Source: Symsagittifera roscoffensis (taxonomy: Eukaryota; Xenacoelomorpha; Acoela; Convolutidae). Taken from it: 64,000 nt of DNA. This document shows positions 1 through 11,439 of the stretch, piece by piece. The stretch lies in assembly GCF_963678635.1 (NCBI RefSeq), contig NC_087066.1, positions 34,105,301 through 34,169,300 of the forward strand, given 5' to 3'. The translations under genes and the position numbers were made by a program. The notes under the pieces were generated by a model. The model made no database searches, was not told where the DNA came from, and worked only from the letters and a program-made list of their open reading frames with translations. Every line of letters begins with the position of its first letter. The stretch's first letter is position 1.

Positions 1-1499
1 TGGGTTTCATCGACTTAATTTCAAGAATTCCATCTAAAAAATGCCTTACCTCCATCACAATATGATGAAGATTTTGGAGTCGTGAATATATTCAAAATTA
101 AGAAATCACTTAATCCTTCGGAGAAACAAAGAAAGACATGCTCCGCTATTTGTTCAAATTTGGAAAGTTCCGATTACGCAAAATTGCGTAATTACCTTAT
201 AGCTTGAATAATAAAAATAATTAACTCGACTTTTCCAATTTGCTCGTCAAATCACAATCGAACTGAATTTTATACTTCGAAATGGATTCCCTCGGGTTAT
301 TCAAACACTAACTCTTTAATCATTTCTACTTCTAATTCTGCATTTTTATATTTCTTTATTCCTAATTGTAGCATAATTAATTCCACTTTAGATAGAAAAA
401 TTGTAAGTACTGTAAACATGGATAATTTAAAAATGTAATTAATCCCTCTACTTTCGTTATTCAAATATCCTTGGATTTCCCACTATTATTCGATCATGTG
501 AATATTTAAAAAAAAACCGAGAAAACTTGAGGTTGCCTGAACGTCCCTTAGATCTTAATACCCTATTTATCGCCAATCTAGTAGCTCTCCTAACTGAAGG
601 CGACCCTATGTGGAGCCCTATCCTAAAAGCACTTCAAAATAAATTGGAGACGATTAATGCGAATTCGCCATACTTCAAACATTTCACGAGAGATTTACAC
701 GAATCCGATGGATTGCTTTACATGGACGGTAAATTAGTTATACATTTTACCCTGAGAAACACACTGATGAAAACTCTCCATGAAAAACAGCCCGGTCAAT
801 GTGGAACGAGGTATTTGGCCCAATACATCTGATGACCCCATATTAACAGACAAATCTATTTCCATGGCATAAATTGCTCAGAATGTACAAAGACGGGTAA
901 GAATTTGAAAAATTTAATTCCTAATTTTCAAATTAGCGAACTTCCCCTAACTGGAACCAATTGAAGAGCTCAATATAGATTTCGCGGGCCCTTTAGATTC
1001 ACACTGGGGAATAAGTAAATACATTCTACTTTGCATTGATCGATTTTCAAAATTTCCTTCGGCAAAAATTACTTCCTCTACTTCGTCAAAAATTGTTATC
1101 GATATTTTTCAAGATTACATATTCTTTGACGGCATACCTTACTCAAGTAGAGTAGATCAAGCATCCTGCTTTACAAGCCAGGATTTTTAATTATTTTGTG
1201 AGTCAAACAATATCAAACTAATAATTTGTACAGTTGGAGATCATCGCCCCAACGGATTAGTTGACAAACTTGTACCTACTGTAAAAAATAAACTGTTGGC
1301 TATGGCTCAAGAAACCCAAAAAAGTGTAATTTACAAGACAGTCTCTCAAAAATTATCTGGAGCCTTCGATCTTCCTACCAATCAAAATCACATGTTCCCC
1401 CTTCGAAATACATTTTAATAGAAAACCAAACCCTATTTGGAAACAACTGGCTTCTGGTAAACCATCCAATGGATTTTTAGACAAAAGAAAATCTATACG
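1..1499 (+). pseudogene. Ty3/Gypsy pol relic: RNase H-integrase linker and integrase
   Basis: Decayed 3' half of a Gypsy-type pol. The piece at 527-832 carries the N-terminal zinc-binding region of an integrase (HEKQPGQCGTRYLAQYI). A second piece around 845-920 supplies the Cys pair (CSECTKTGKNLK). The catalytic core follows in broken frames at about 950-1320: a first Asp in LNIDFAGPL, a second in RVDQASCF, and a third block reading NGLVDKLVPTVK, where the family normally has Glu and this copy has Asp. In-frame stops follow the zinc region and the second Asp block, so no protein can be made. The upstream end lies outside the window, so RT, protease and gag are not visible. Confidence 0.75.
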
Positions 1500-2503
1500 C
1501 TCTAAAGAAAAAGCGAAGGACTGGAATGCGGACGACAGAGTGGAAGATGAATACAAAGATACACTGATCACCAAGAAAAACTTGACACCTGCAGAGAAGG
1601 ATACGATACAGACTATCTAGATTACCGCTTCAAAGGCCGTTTAAAGGTAAAATCCTACTGAAAAAGAATGGGAGCATCAATGCAAAACCGTTTCATAAGG
1701 AAGTAAACAAAAAGATCATAAGCACCTCTAGTTCGACTATAGAACTATCCGACAGAAAAATAGTCAGAAAATCAGATATTGCCATAGCTAAATCAAATTC
1801 TTCAAAAATCAGATCTTTTAAAGGCAACATTTCATTTCCTTAATTTCCTAGTCGTAATGTTGAAGTAGTTCAGAAAACCGAGAAACCCAGGGAACAAAAT
1901 AAACCCCGAAAACAACAACCCATGACCAGAAGTCAAACAGAATTGGGATCCTCAGATAACAACACAAGGACACGAGTGTCGAAATCCTCTCTAAAGAAAG
2001 AGCAAAGCAGTGGAATGTGGACGACAGAGTGGAAGATGAATACAAAGATACACTGATCACCAAGAAAAACTTGACACCTGCAGAGAAGGATACGATACAG
2101 ACTACCCGTCAAGCTCAAAACCCTCAACCTCTAGATTACCGCTTCAAAGTCCGTTTAAAGGTGAAATCATACGGAAAACGAATGGGAGCATCAATGGAAA
2201 CCCGTTTCATAAGGAAGTAAACAAAAAGATTATAAGCACCTCTAATTCGACTATTGAACTATCCGACAGAAAAATAATCAAAAAATCAGATATTGCCATT
2301 GCTAAATCAAACACTTCAAAATCAGGTTTCTTAAAGGCAACATTTCATTTCCTTACTTTCCTAATCATAATGTTGAAGTATGTCAGAAAACCGAGAAACC
2401 CAGGGGAGAAAATAAACCCCAAAAACAACAACCCATGACCAGAAGTCAAACAGAATTGGGATCCTCAGATAACAACACAAGGACACGAGTGTCGAAATCC
2501 TCT
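1500..2503 (+). repeat. ~500-bp tandem duplication inside the Gypsy pol tail
   Basis: Two head-to-tail copies, 1500-1988 and 1989-2503, run side by side with only scattered substitutions. Both carry the stretch coding DDRVEDEYKDTLITKKNL. The second copy retains a ~26-bp segment at about 2105-2131 that the first lacks. Both copies end with the same run coding TRSQTELGSSDNNTRT. The duplication lies in the post-integrase part of pol and is broken by stops. Confidence 0.85.
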
Positions 2504-2569
2504 TCAAAGTCTGCACGAAGACAACCTCCTCGATCCAAGAAGACGACAATTTTACCAGGTTAACTCGCT

Positions 2570-3370
2570 TTGGACGAGTCTATGATTATTTTCTCGGATA
2601 TCTCCGATATTAGTGATTGGGAACGGATAGCTGGAGGTTTTCCGTGTAGAGATGTAGCTAGGGAGCGAAATCTTTCTGACTCATTTAACAATTTAAAACG
2701 TGACGACAACCCTTTTAACCCTCGCGAAGCAAAGAATAACAATAAAGTTGAGATTTTAGAAGATAACATTAACCCTGACGACGAACTATCAATACAGTGC
2801 CCAATCAGCATCATCTCAGCAGAGCGAAATAATACAAAAAAGTGCCCAATCTCAACCACTCCGGTGGAGTCATCCACGACTACACAAGTAAATGACACCA
2901 AAAACAACTCGGCCACACCACTGGAGGAGAATTCTATAATGAACTTTCCAGTCTACGAGATACTGGATTCATCAGACGAGGCCGTACCTACTACAATGTC
3001 CCCACTTAAACTTGGTAACGATCCACCTATTATTCGCCGGTCTAGTAGAAATGTAGGTACGCCAAAATTCTATGGTAAGAGATACTTCATAGATGTTGTA
3101 GATTTACCTCAAGTGACCTCTGGTTCGGCATCGAATCCGATCATACTGGACAAAAATGGCAGCGAAAAACTGAAAACTACCCACAAAGAGGCTCCATTGA
3201 AGATAGTGACTGTTGAATCGCATTCTTCTTTGCCCAATCAAAATACATCGTCCTCGACAGACGAATCTATACGAATTGCGGTGGACAATTTTCATGATTA
3301 CACGGAGCTCGACAGCGAACTCTTTAATGCCAAATTAGAAAACTTCAAAAACTGTTATAGAAACTGTTAA
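2570..3370 (+). CDS. C-terminal tail of Gypsy pol (266-codon open frame)
   Basis: Longest open frame of the left-hand Gypsy relic. It is Ser/Asp/Asn-rich and mostly disordered. At about residues 155-180 it contains a basic stretch, RRSSRNVGTPKFYGKRY, of the kind found at the extreme C-terminus of many metazoan Gypsy integrases. No catalytic motif is present. A stop a few codons upstream separates it from the duplicated pol tail, so the first Met is probably not a natural start. It is best read as the surviving end of the pol polyprotein. Confidence 0.6.
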   Translation: MDESMIIFSDISDISDWERIAGGFPCRDVARERNLSDSFNNLKRDDNPFNPREAKNNNKVEILEDNINPDDELSIQCPISIISAERNNTKKCPISTTPVESSTTTQVNDTKNNSATPLEENSIMNFPVYEILDSSDEAVPTTMSPLKLGNDPPIIRRSSRNVGTPKFYGKRYFIDVVDLPQVTSGSASNPIILDKNGSEKLKTTHKEAPLKIVTVESHSSLPNQNTSSSTDESIRIAVDNFHDYTELDSELFNAKLENFKNCYRNC

Positions 3371-3712
3371 TCATAGTTTACCGTAAACATTTTTGCATTT
3401 CGGTGCAATTTTTCTTTTCTCCTCAAGTTTAATTTTTATCTCTTTTGTCTCCAATACTCATTGGATTGTTAACCACCCTGAAAATCATAGCATTCCCTCG
3501 GATCAGTTAATGCATACTCATTATCGTTGACTAATGGTAAATTTAATTGTAAGCCCTAACCATAGCTCAACTTCATACCTTACCTTGAGTCTGTAACTTT
3601 CTACAGCTACTTTCTAATACCGTTAGCCATTTGGAGTCAAATTTAATTGCCTAATTGTTAGCTTAGTTCAAGTACACTATCGGTGTTTTAAATTTAATTT
3701 TGTTCCCCAAAT

Positions 3713-3724
3713 GGGGAGAAAGGA
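3713..3724 (+). other. polypurine tract of the left Gypsy element
   Basis: The purine run GGGGAGAAAGGA lies directly before a TG dinucleotide, about 340 bp after the pol stop. This is where the plus-strand primer of an LTR retrotransposon should be. Confidence 0.55.
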
Positions 3725-4330
3725 TGCAGTTAATTAGATAATCAGTTAATTTTGTAATTCGGATTTTTTCCTGCTTGGAGGAATGATGTGATTTCAAATC
3801 ATTTAGTATTTTTAGCAATTGTTACATAACCTTTCTAACAAGTCACTTACTCATGACCTTCACTATTTTACTCTCTCCGGTGGATAGAATGCTCTCTTCA
3901 CTTTTTTAATGTTTTAACTATAGGCTAATTCACTTTTATTCTTTTATTCTTTTAATTGTATAAAGTAGAGTTAGCTGTAACAAAGTAACATTTAATCATT
4001 CAGGCACCAGTTTATGTTTCTTCGCCGCTTGGCCTGCAATTTTTTAAAGGTCCTGCGGTGTGGAAAATTTCGAGACCTTTCCGAGGGCCTTTTTTCTTGG
4101 CGGTGGCCGCTTTTCCTGTTGCGTCTCCCAATTTTCTAAGTACAAACCCGTTTTTTTAGTTGAATCTGTGATTCATATTTCCGTGCGTTGCTAGAAAATC
4201 CAGCCAATAAATCTGCGCTTTCGGCTGAGTGTGGCACAACTTGTGATTCCGGGCCACTTTTAACTAAGAGCGCAGATTTTGCTTGTGATACATTTGATCA
4301 GCTTAGATTTTTTAGCAAACGCTTCTTGTA
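3725..4330 (+). repeat. probable 3' LTR of the left Gypsy element
   Basis: It starts with TG immediately after the polypurine tract and carries an AATAAA signal at 4206-4211, as expected near the R region. The other LTR is outside the window, so the right boundary (about 4.3 kb) is a guess. Confidence 0.4.
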
Positions 4331-6610
4331 AGATTTGGGAGGAATTTGCCCTTCAGGGAGTGATATACTGTGAACGGGGAGATTTTCAGTGTTGCAGTTA
4401 TTTAGAAGTTTAACGCTCCGGGGGATTTTTAAAATTTTTTTCAAGGGTACCATTTATATGACAATTGCAAGCGAATTCCGCAAAAAGACCACTCTTCTTA
4501 TCTTTCTTTGTTCTTGCGTTTCCAATGATTGTTCCGACAAAAATTTAACATACTTGCAGACTTGTATCTAGATCCAGTGCACACTTTGGCCTCGTATTGT
4601 GTTTCATTCAAGAAAATTTCTCCACGCAACATCAAAAACCAAAATCAGAAACCTTTCAAAATCCAACCCTAACTTGCTATGTGAAATACATAGTGATATT
4701 TCTTGTTCCAATTTTCGAAGAAAGTGAGGATCATATTTGCTCGGGATGGTTTTTTATTCAGAAAATTTTATCAGTTTTCTGGTTCCTCGTGGGCACGATC
4801 TCTTGACATGCTACGTCGTAACCAGGTCTGCACACCACTCTTCGAAATTGGGCACAATGCGTCACAAGTTCTCTGCATCAGGGAACTATACGGGCAGGTT
4901 TTTCCTATCTAGTGCAGCCCATGCTGACTTTCTTTACATGTGAAGGATTTGTCAATTAATCAGATCTTTGCACCATACAGTTAAGCTGCATAAAGTATCA
5001 ACACGTCATTATCATGATAGGAGGTCAAATTTTATCAACATGAACTATATTACCAAATGAAGCCTACTTTGTGAGAAATCTCGTCATCTTCAAAAATGTA
5101 GCTGCTATATTTGTTCATTTTAATTCAATATCCGTGCCAGGGGTAGGCAGGAAATATCTGATTCTCTATGCCATGCGCGCGGAAGATTACTCATACGAAA
5201 TTACAAATATGCACTGTTTGTCAGCAACCTCAACTTATAGCCGCTTTTTAAAGAAATCAAAAATGACAAAGTTAAAAACCTTAAACTTTTTCCTTTTTGT
5301 TGAATTTGCCAACAATTTCGGCAGATATTCCATATGACCCATTTATAACTTTTTATGCTGCAGAACTGTTAATTTTTTGTTGTACTTTGGAAGTTGTTTT
5401 TCCATTATGGCCTTTTTTGCATAAAAGGGATAAAAACGCCAAATACTATCGCAACAAAGACGCCAGTTAATGATGCCAGAATGCGAGACAGAATTTAGTT
5501 GGTATGCAGCAGTTGGAATGCCCGGCTGCTAATAATTTACAATCGAAGTGCCCCCTTATTATGTTGTAAAAACAGCACGTTCAAAGTAGATATGCATGCA
5601 TAACTACACAGAAGTATCAGCCGACGCGAACAATATCACCACACACGCCCCCTCCCCGGTATCCACGTGAAATGAACGTACAGTTTGCTAATTCAGCACC
5701 ACTCCCAAATTCCTTCCAAGTCTAAAGTGGTACAAAAAATACCATCAATTTGGCCTCATTTTCTTTGTTTTGCGTCATTTCATTTTTTTTTGTTGTTTCA
5801 ACGCACCTGTAGCCATAGTATTTTATATTTGTTAGTAATGAGAAATGTCTCATAAGCTTGTCACTTTTCGATATTTCCGAATTTTCAAGGTACATTTTTG
5901 CAGGTGATTTTTTAAAGGTTATTTATAAAAAGTCAATTCTACGAGCTCTCCTGGAAATTATGGACTTATTAACTCAAGTTTTTTGCATCACATCCAAGTT
6001 TTATCATCGACAAAACTTGACAACTTTTTATTTTGCTGAAGCAGTAACCACTTTTTAAGAAAGCCAAAAGTGATTGATTAAATTGGCTATTCACAGAGGT
6101 TAAAATAACGAAGTGAACAGAGCAACAATTTAAGCAAAAATGAAACAAAAAAAAACTGTTTTTGAGATGGAGCAAAGTTTGATTGAAATTCGGTATATAA
6201 TTAAAGGGCCCTTTCAAGTGGTCACCATGAGCCAACCGCATGTTTTAAGGTGCTACGAGGGAACGAATTCAGTTTTTCGTTAGTTGAAATAAAATGTTGT
6301 ACAAGCGCCTATTTTGCTCCGAGAATTTTCCTAACGCTTCCGTTTCGAGCAGATTTTATTCCAAGCAATCTGCTTTATTTCTAAACCAAACTTTCATCAT
6401 TTTCATCTTTGTGTATGGCTTCAATTTTTAAAGTGCATTTCCTTTTTAGACTTTTCCAAGTTTCATAAACTTGAAGCTCAAATAACAAGCCAGTAACAAA
6501 GTTTCCTCTTATCGACCAAACATCATGAAATTTGCGCTCTTGATATTTTGAAATTTCGAAGACTTTGAGGCACCAGCACACATTGAGACCCTATTTGATC
6601 ATAAAACATG
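4331..6610. other. no gene recognised
   Basis: AT-rich sequence with only short, non-conserved open frames. I see no domain, splice-bounded exon or structured repeat that I can name. Confidence 0.5.
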
Positions 6611-6618
6611 ATAGGAGC

Positions 6619-6957
6619 CAGGGGTGGATCTAGGATTTTCTCGAGGGGGGAGGGGGTGGATTGTCGAAATTTTTTAAGATTTTTTTTCTGAGGTCTCCCA
6701 AAGCACTTAAAAGACCCTGTTTTGGTCAAATTTTGTGCGCTACAGGCAAAGTTTTGAAACGAAAACACGCTCCTCCCTTAAAATTAGTGTACTTTGGCGC
6801 CGAAGGCACCTTTAGAAATTTTTTAAGGTCCGTCACTGAAAATGGATGTCTCAAAATATTACAGAGGGTCGAACCTTTAGGTAGGCAGGGGTCGAATCTC
6901 TGAGGGAAAGGAGTTCGCCCTATACGACCCCCCCCCCCCAAAAAAAATCCACCCACG
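6619..6957 (-). mobile_element. hAT-type MITE, copy 1
   Basis: Starts CAGGGGTGGATCTAGG and ends in an imperfect inverted complement (ATCCACCCACG). Flanks 6611-6618 and 6958-6965 match in 7 of 8 positions (ATAGGAGC/GTAGGAGC), giving an 8-bp target duplication typical of hAT elements. It shares its terminal sequence with the copies at 43.47 and 63.6 kb but lies in the opposite orientation. Non-coding. Confidence 0.7.
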
Positions 6958-6965
6958 GTAGGAGC

Positions 6966-7435
6966 ATTTATATAAAAAAAAACAACGAAGGTCCATAAAT
7001 TGATTCGTATGGCTCTCCACGAAAATTGGATTGGTTATGTAGGTCGCAAATGTGATCCTATACTTTTGCAGAAGAAAATTTAAATTGACCCCTTTAATTT
7101 TTTGTGACATCTTATTGGGGTTTCACGCAACATGATGTAACATATAAAAACTGTTTTTGTTCTCATTGAGTTTCTGTTCATAATAATTCTTGATTGTTAG
7201 TCAAAAAAAATTAAATGACAAATACTTTTTGATACAAATAAGTACATTTTGCCACCTCTGATCTAAAAAAAAAGTTTCTGGAACATCATAACGAAGCCAA
7301 ACTGTGTACTGTCTAGACTTACAATTTGGTGTTTGTGGGCGTCTCGAATCTAGGGAAAAGTATTTAAACATGTTAAAGTTTTGCGGTAGTTTTGCCATTC
7401 ACAAAATACTCAGTTTGGCCGCGTATTGGTTTTTT
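6966..7435. other. no gene recognised
   Basis: AT-rich spacer between the MITE and the first rolling-circle-like repeat; nothing identifiable. Confidence 0.5.
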
Positions 7436-7936
7436 TTGTTCAGACTTTCAATAAGAAAGTAACGGAATATTTGTGCTCACGGTGGATTTTTTTCAGACAA
7501 ATTTCGAATTTTTAACTAGCCATTTTTGACGGATTTTTTTTAAAGTCTTTCGAAAGGTACTGTTGTTCTGAGCTCGAATTTGAAAAAATAATTCAGCTCT
7601 GATCATTTTTTGTAGAGTTACGAAGGTTTAACGATTGTGAATTTGGCCAATTTGGGACAATTAACGCGCCATATATTTGGCGCTATTAACGCGTAAGCGG
7701 AGAGTTAATCCCTTTTAGAAATCATTCCAAATTGGTTGAAAGAAGCTTATTTGCCATTATTGATTTGTTAAAAGGAATGAAGTTTATCCTTTTGTACTTA
7801 ATATGGCGTGTGGGGGGACAATTTTTTTAAAAAAAATCAATTCTTAGAATTCTTTTTTTCAGTTTGTTTTATTATATTCATTTTTTAATGTTATTACTGC
7901 TCCATAAACCTTAAACAGGATACGAGCAGTCTTGTT
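7436..7936 (+). mobile_element. Helentron-associated-like repeat, copy 1
   Basis: Member of a seven-copy family with a diverged 5' end (TTGTTCAGAC), a palindromic core near TTAACGCG...CGCGTAAGCGG, and a 3' end ...GATACGAGCAGTCTTGTT. The 3' hairpin seen in other copies is deleted here. It is followed by a ~70-bp spacer and copy 2. Confidence 0.7.
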
Positions 7937-8006
7937 TTCTTTCTAATCATAAATCACCTGGCTTAATTTATGCTTCAATTGTGTTGTTGAACGTGACGTT
8001 TGATTG

Positions 8007-8372
8007 TTGTTCCGACTTTCGATACGAAAGTAAAGGAATATTTGTGCTCGGGGTGGGTTTTTTCTTCAGACAAATTTCGACTTTTTCACTAGCTGTTTTT
8101 GACGGAAGTTTTTTTTACATCATTTCAAAGCTTTTGTTGTCTTGAGTCTAAATTTGAAAAGCCATTATTGATTTCTTACAAGGAGTGAAATTTATCCTTT
8201 TGTACATTATATGGCGTGGGGGGTGATGATTTTTCTACAAAGTTTCAATTTTTAGAATTTTTTTTCTCAATTTGTTTTATTATATTTATTTTTTAATGTT
8301 ATTACTGCTCCATAAACCTAACAAGACAGTCGGAACATTCAGGGTTTCGCCCTGATACGAGCACTCTTGCTT
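8007..8372 (+). mobile_element. Helentron-associated-like repeat, copy 2 (internally deleted)
   Basis: Begins TTGTTCCGACTTTCGATACG and ends with the hairpin CAGGGTTTCGCCCTG followed by ATACGAGCACTCTTGC. About 190 bp of the middle, including the CGCG palindrome, is missing. It stands head-to-tail with copy 1. Confidence 0.75.
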
Positions 8373-8819
8373 AATTTTTTTTGCAATTATTGTTGTGTCG
8401 GTATGCCTGATATTTTAACTTTCTACGCATTTAAAATAGTTTTCGCACAAGAACTATAAAATAGTCACCACGCGCAAGAAACGACACTAAAATGCAAAGC
8501 TTAGTACATTGACGATTTTTTTAAATGTCGTCAGAACATTCTGTTCAAAAGGCTACTGTAGAATTGGTGATTCTACTGTCTTACATGCTATAGCAACCTG
8601 AGCGTAAGATGGATTCGTCATTAAATTAAGTAGTACAGCAAACAAATGGTAAAGTTCGAACTAATTAAATCTTCGAAGATATCGTCCCTAGTAAGCCAGA
8701 AAATAAAATTTGACAAAATCGGCGGGCGAATAAAAAAAAATCGGAACTAAGAAATCTAATGTTACGAAATTCAGAGGAGCGATACTAGAGATGATTTGAC
8801 CCGGGCATACAAAAAACAG
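8373..8819. other. no gene recognised
   Basis: AT-rich sequence without recognisable coding or repeat structure. Confidence 0.5.
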
Positions 8820-10990
8820 GAACCCTCGGACCCTTGGGGGGGGGGGGGGGGGCAAGTGATAACGGCCCCCGGAAGTGTAAATGGCCCTATCAGAACTCGG
8901 AAACTAGCGGCGGTATTGGGCTCAAAGTTTAGTATGTTGTAGGCTTAGTTAAGGGAAGCTTAAGTTTGGAAACCCAGACCTCTAGGACCCCCTCTTCCGG
9001 ATTTATGCCTAAGTAAACAAACCCACCCTTAACTTCCGGAAGTTTTTTCTCGGCCTCCAATGAGTGCAGGGAGCTGATACTTGGAGGGATAATAGCTAGT
9101 GGCAAGATATATCTTGTATTATAATTTGAATCAAATCCGGCGGTTGAACCGGAAGCTATTAGCACTTGGAAGATCACCCCCTTAGACCCGAAATAGGCAA
9201 TTTACTCGAAATGATGAACAGCGGCATAAGTATTTTGTTAGGTCAATGGACATAAAATACGGACCCCGAAAAAAAAACCTGGTGAGTGAAAACCCTCCGG
9301 CGACTCCTACAGGTGTTAATAGCCTTTTTCCGGAAAAAGTGATGATGGACCTTAGAAATGAGAAAACGTGTGAAGTATTAATGGGATATGAAAGCAACTT
9401 GATAGTTAGGACCCCCATGGGATTTTGAACCCAAAAATGGAAGTTTGACCCCGGTTGACCCCTGGGTGACCTTAAGTTGACCTTTGGACGTTTTGACCCC
9501 AAACTTGCACGAAAACCCCGAGATTAACACCGGAAAGTGGCGTATTCCCCAGCCCAACCCCTGGAAATGAAAATGGGTCCCATTGAAAAAACTGGGGGAA
9601 AACTTATATTTTGGGAACTAGAGCAGAAGCTGATAGAGATATAGCTTTTACATTGCAACTCTGGAGTAGAGGATTTAATTCAAAATGGACTTGGTAAACA
9701 GTGGGTTCAGTTTAGCTGGGCAAATGATCTATTTATAGCAATTCAACTAGACTAAAGAAAAGTAGTCCCAGAGGAAACTGATAGTAATGGGACCAAAGCA
9801 TGAGAATTAGGTGTCCTATATAGTATGAACAGACGGGGAATTTACTTGGCTCTCCGGAGGTGACTTTTTAGTTTAATTTGACCCCAATGGACGAACTACC
9901 TTACCTTGATAGCCAGAAGGTCGGGATTGGAATAGAGTACAGATAGAAAATTTAGATGCCTGAAACTAGTTAGCTACCCATGAAAAGGGCCTCACCCTAC
10001 CCTTGGGAGGTCGGAACGTTAACGGGATAATTAAAATAAAAAGACCTTGGGAGGAGTACTGAGTAAACATAGCATGGTGGAACATTTGACATCGTATGAC
10101 ATTTGTTTGCTTGGTGGAATTGTGACAGCTACCGCAAACCGGATATCTAATAAGTGTGAAAAGATTGATAAAAGAAACCGAAGTTGGCACGTGGCAGAGT
10201 TGAAAGGAGGAGGGATATATTCTTAAAACATGTGCAGACGGGTGATTTAAGCGGATGTTAGGACTGATAGGGAACGGCGTGATTTAAGTAAAACTAAGTG
10301 TAAAGAAAGATAAGGAATGGGAGGGTACCGGAGAATCTTTAAGAGTCAGAACAGTGTTAGCTACCATTAAGAGTAGTTGGTTCTCGTCAGAGAAGAGAAC
10401 AGTTATTGGCTACTATTGAGAGTAGTTGTTTCTCAATCAGAGAAGAGAACAATTATTGCTGGTGAGCGAGTTGCGCTGGAACCCGAGTTTAGTACCGGGT
10501 TGAAATAGTTGTGCGAACGAGTTGCGCTGGAACCCGAACTTAGTACCGGGTTGAACTAGTTGTGTCGCTGCTCTGCTAGAGTAGGCAAGTTTTGAATCGA
10601 GTCAACCAAAAACTGATGAGCGATTGAACGGAACGGGACGCGGGCTTCAATCTAGAAGTTGCTAAATAGTAGTTAGCTCCTTAAGGGCACTGTAAATTGT
10701 TTTATTTCCTTTGCGAGTAAGAAATTACTCAATTATACCCACGATTTGCTGAACTAGCTAGAAGCGTAAAAGGAGAGCCGGAAAGAGCAGAAATTATGGG
10801 GGAAGTTGCGTAATCCTTTGATCGGCCGATTTAGTCTAACCACCAACATAGCCCTTTCGGGATTGTGGATCATATCGTGTCTTGGTGTCTCCCGCTTTTA
10901 CACGGTATAAAGCGGAGAAACTCTGCGGCCGTTAAGTAGAGTGAAAGCGTGCTTAGAGGAGACGACTCCCCGGAAAAACAATCTACAGCT
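8820..10990. other. unclassified block of distinct composition with tandem repeats
   Basis: Richer in G/C than its surroundings, opening with a long poly-G run (about 8836-8853). I could not assign any protein; reading frames are short. Near its right end there are two adjacent short tandem duplications (10347-10456 and 10460-10562). A TATAAAG sits at 10906-10912 inside a 7-bp-stem hairpin (CCGCTTT/AAAGCGG). This arrangement resembles a retroelement promoter or LTR but no matching second LTR was found. Confidence 0.4.
10347..10562 (+). repeat. two short tandem duplications
   Basis: A ~53-bp unit (GTTAGCTACCATTAAGAGTA and its variant) is repeated twice, followed at once by a ~50-bp unit (GCGAGTTGCGCTGGAACCCG) repeated twice. 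Duplicated short modules upstream of a TATA-like site are common in LTR promoters, but function here is inferred only. Confidence 0.65.
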
Positions 10991-11439
10991 ACCCTTGTTT
11001 AAATTATTTACAGTTGGGTAGATTTTTCCAATGTTTTTAGAATGGTTTTATCATTTTGATCATTCTCCACTAAAAACTATAACATAGTTTCCCCGTTTTC
11101 AGTTTCGATTGCAATGAAACAAAATCGTGTACAAAATAAGTATGAAAACCAATTAATTAGCTGCCTAAAACCAATTTAGAAAGATTTTGTTTTACAGTGC
11201 GGTATATTTCGCCACGTGTATAGTCTAAAACAGCAGTTTCAGCAGATTTGTCCCAGGTTATTATGGTATGCACGCCAAGTTGCGCGCATGCAGATCAAGA
11301 GATAAATCATCCGAGGAAATAAAGTTGCTAAATTTGTGAATTAATTTGATCAATGAATCAAATGAGTAATGCGGAAATTTTGCAAAGCAATATTACGGCT
11401 TACTCGATTGGAAATCCATGAATAAAAATCGATTATTAT
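10991..11439. other. no gene recognised
   Basis: AT-rich; no identifiable feature. Confidence 0.5.

Noticed and set aside
9182-9502. 106-codon minus-strand frame in the unclassified block
   Set aside because: No domain, no splice context, and composition follows the block; kept only as part of the unclassified region.
10347-10562. possible CRISPR-like array
   Set aside because: Only two copies of each unit with no spacers, in a eukaryotic repeat field.
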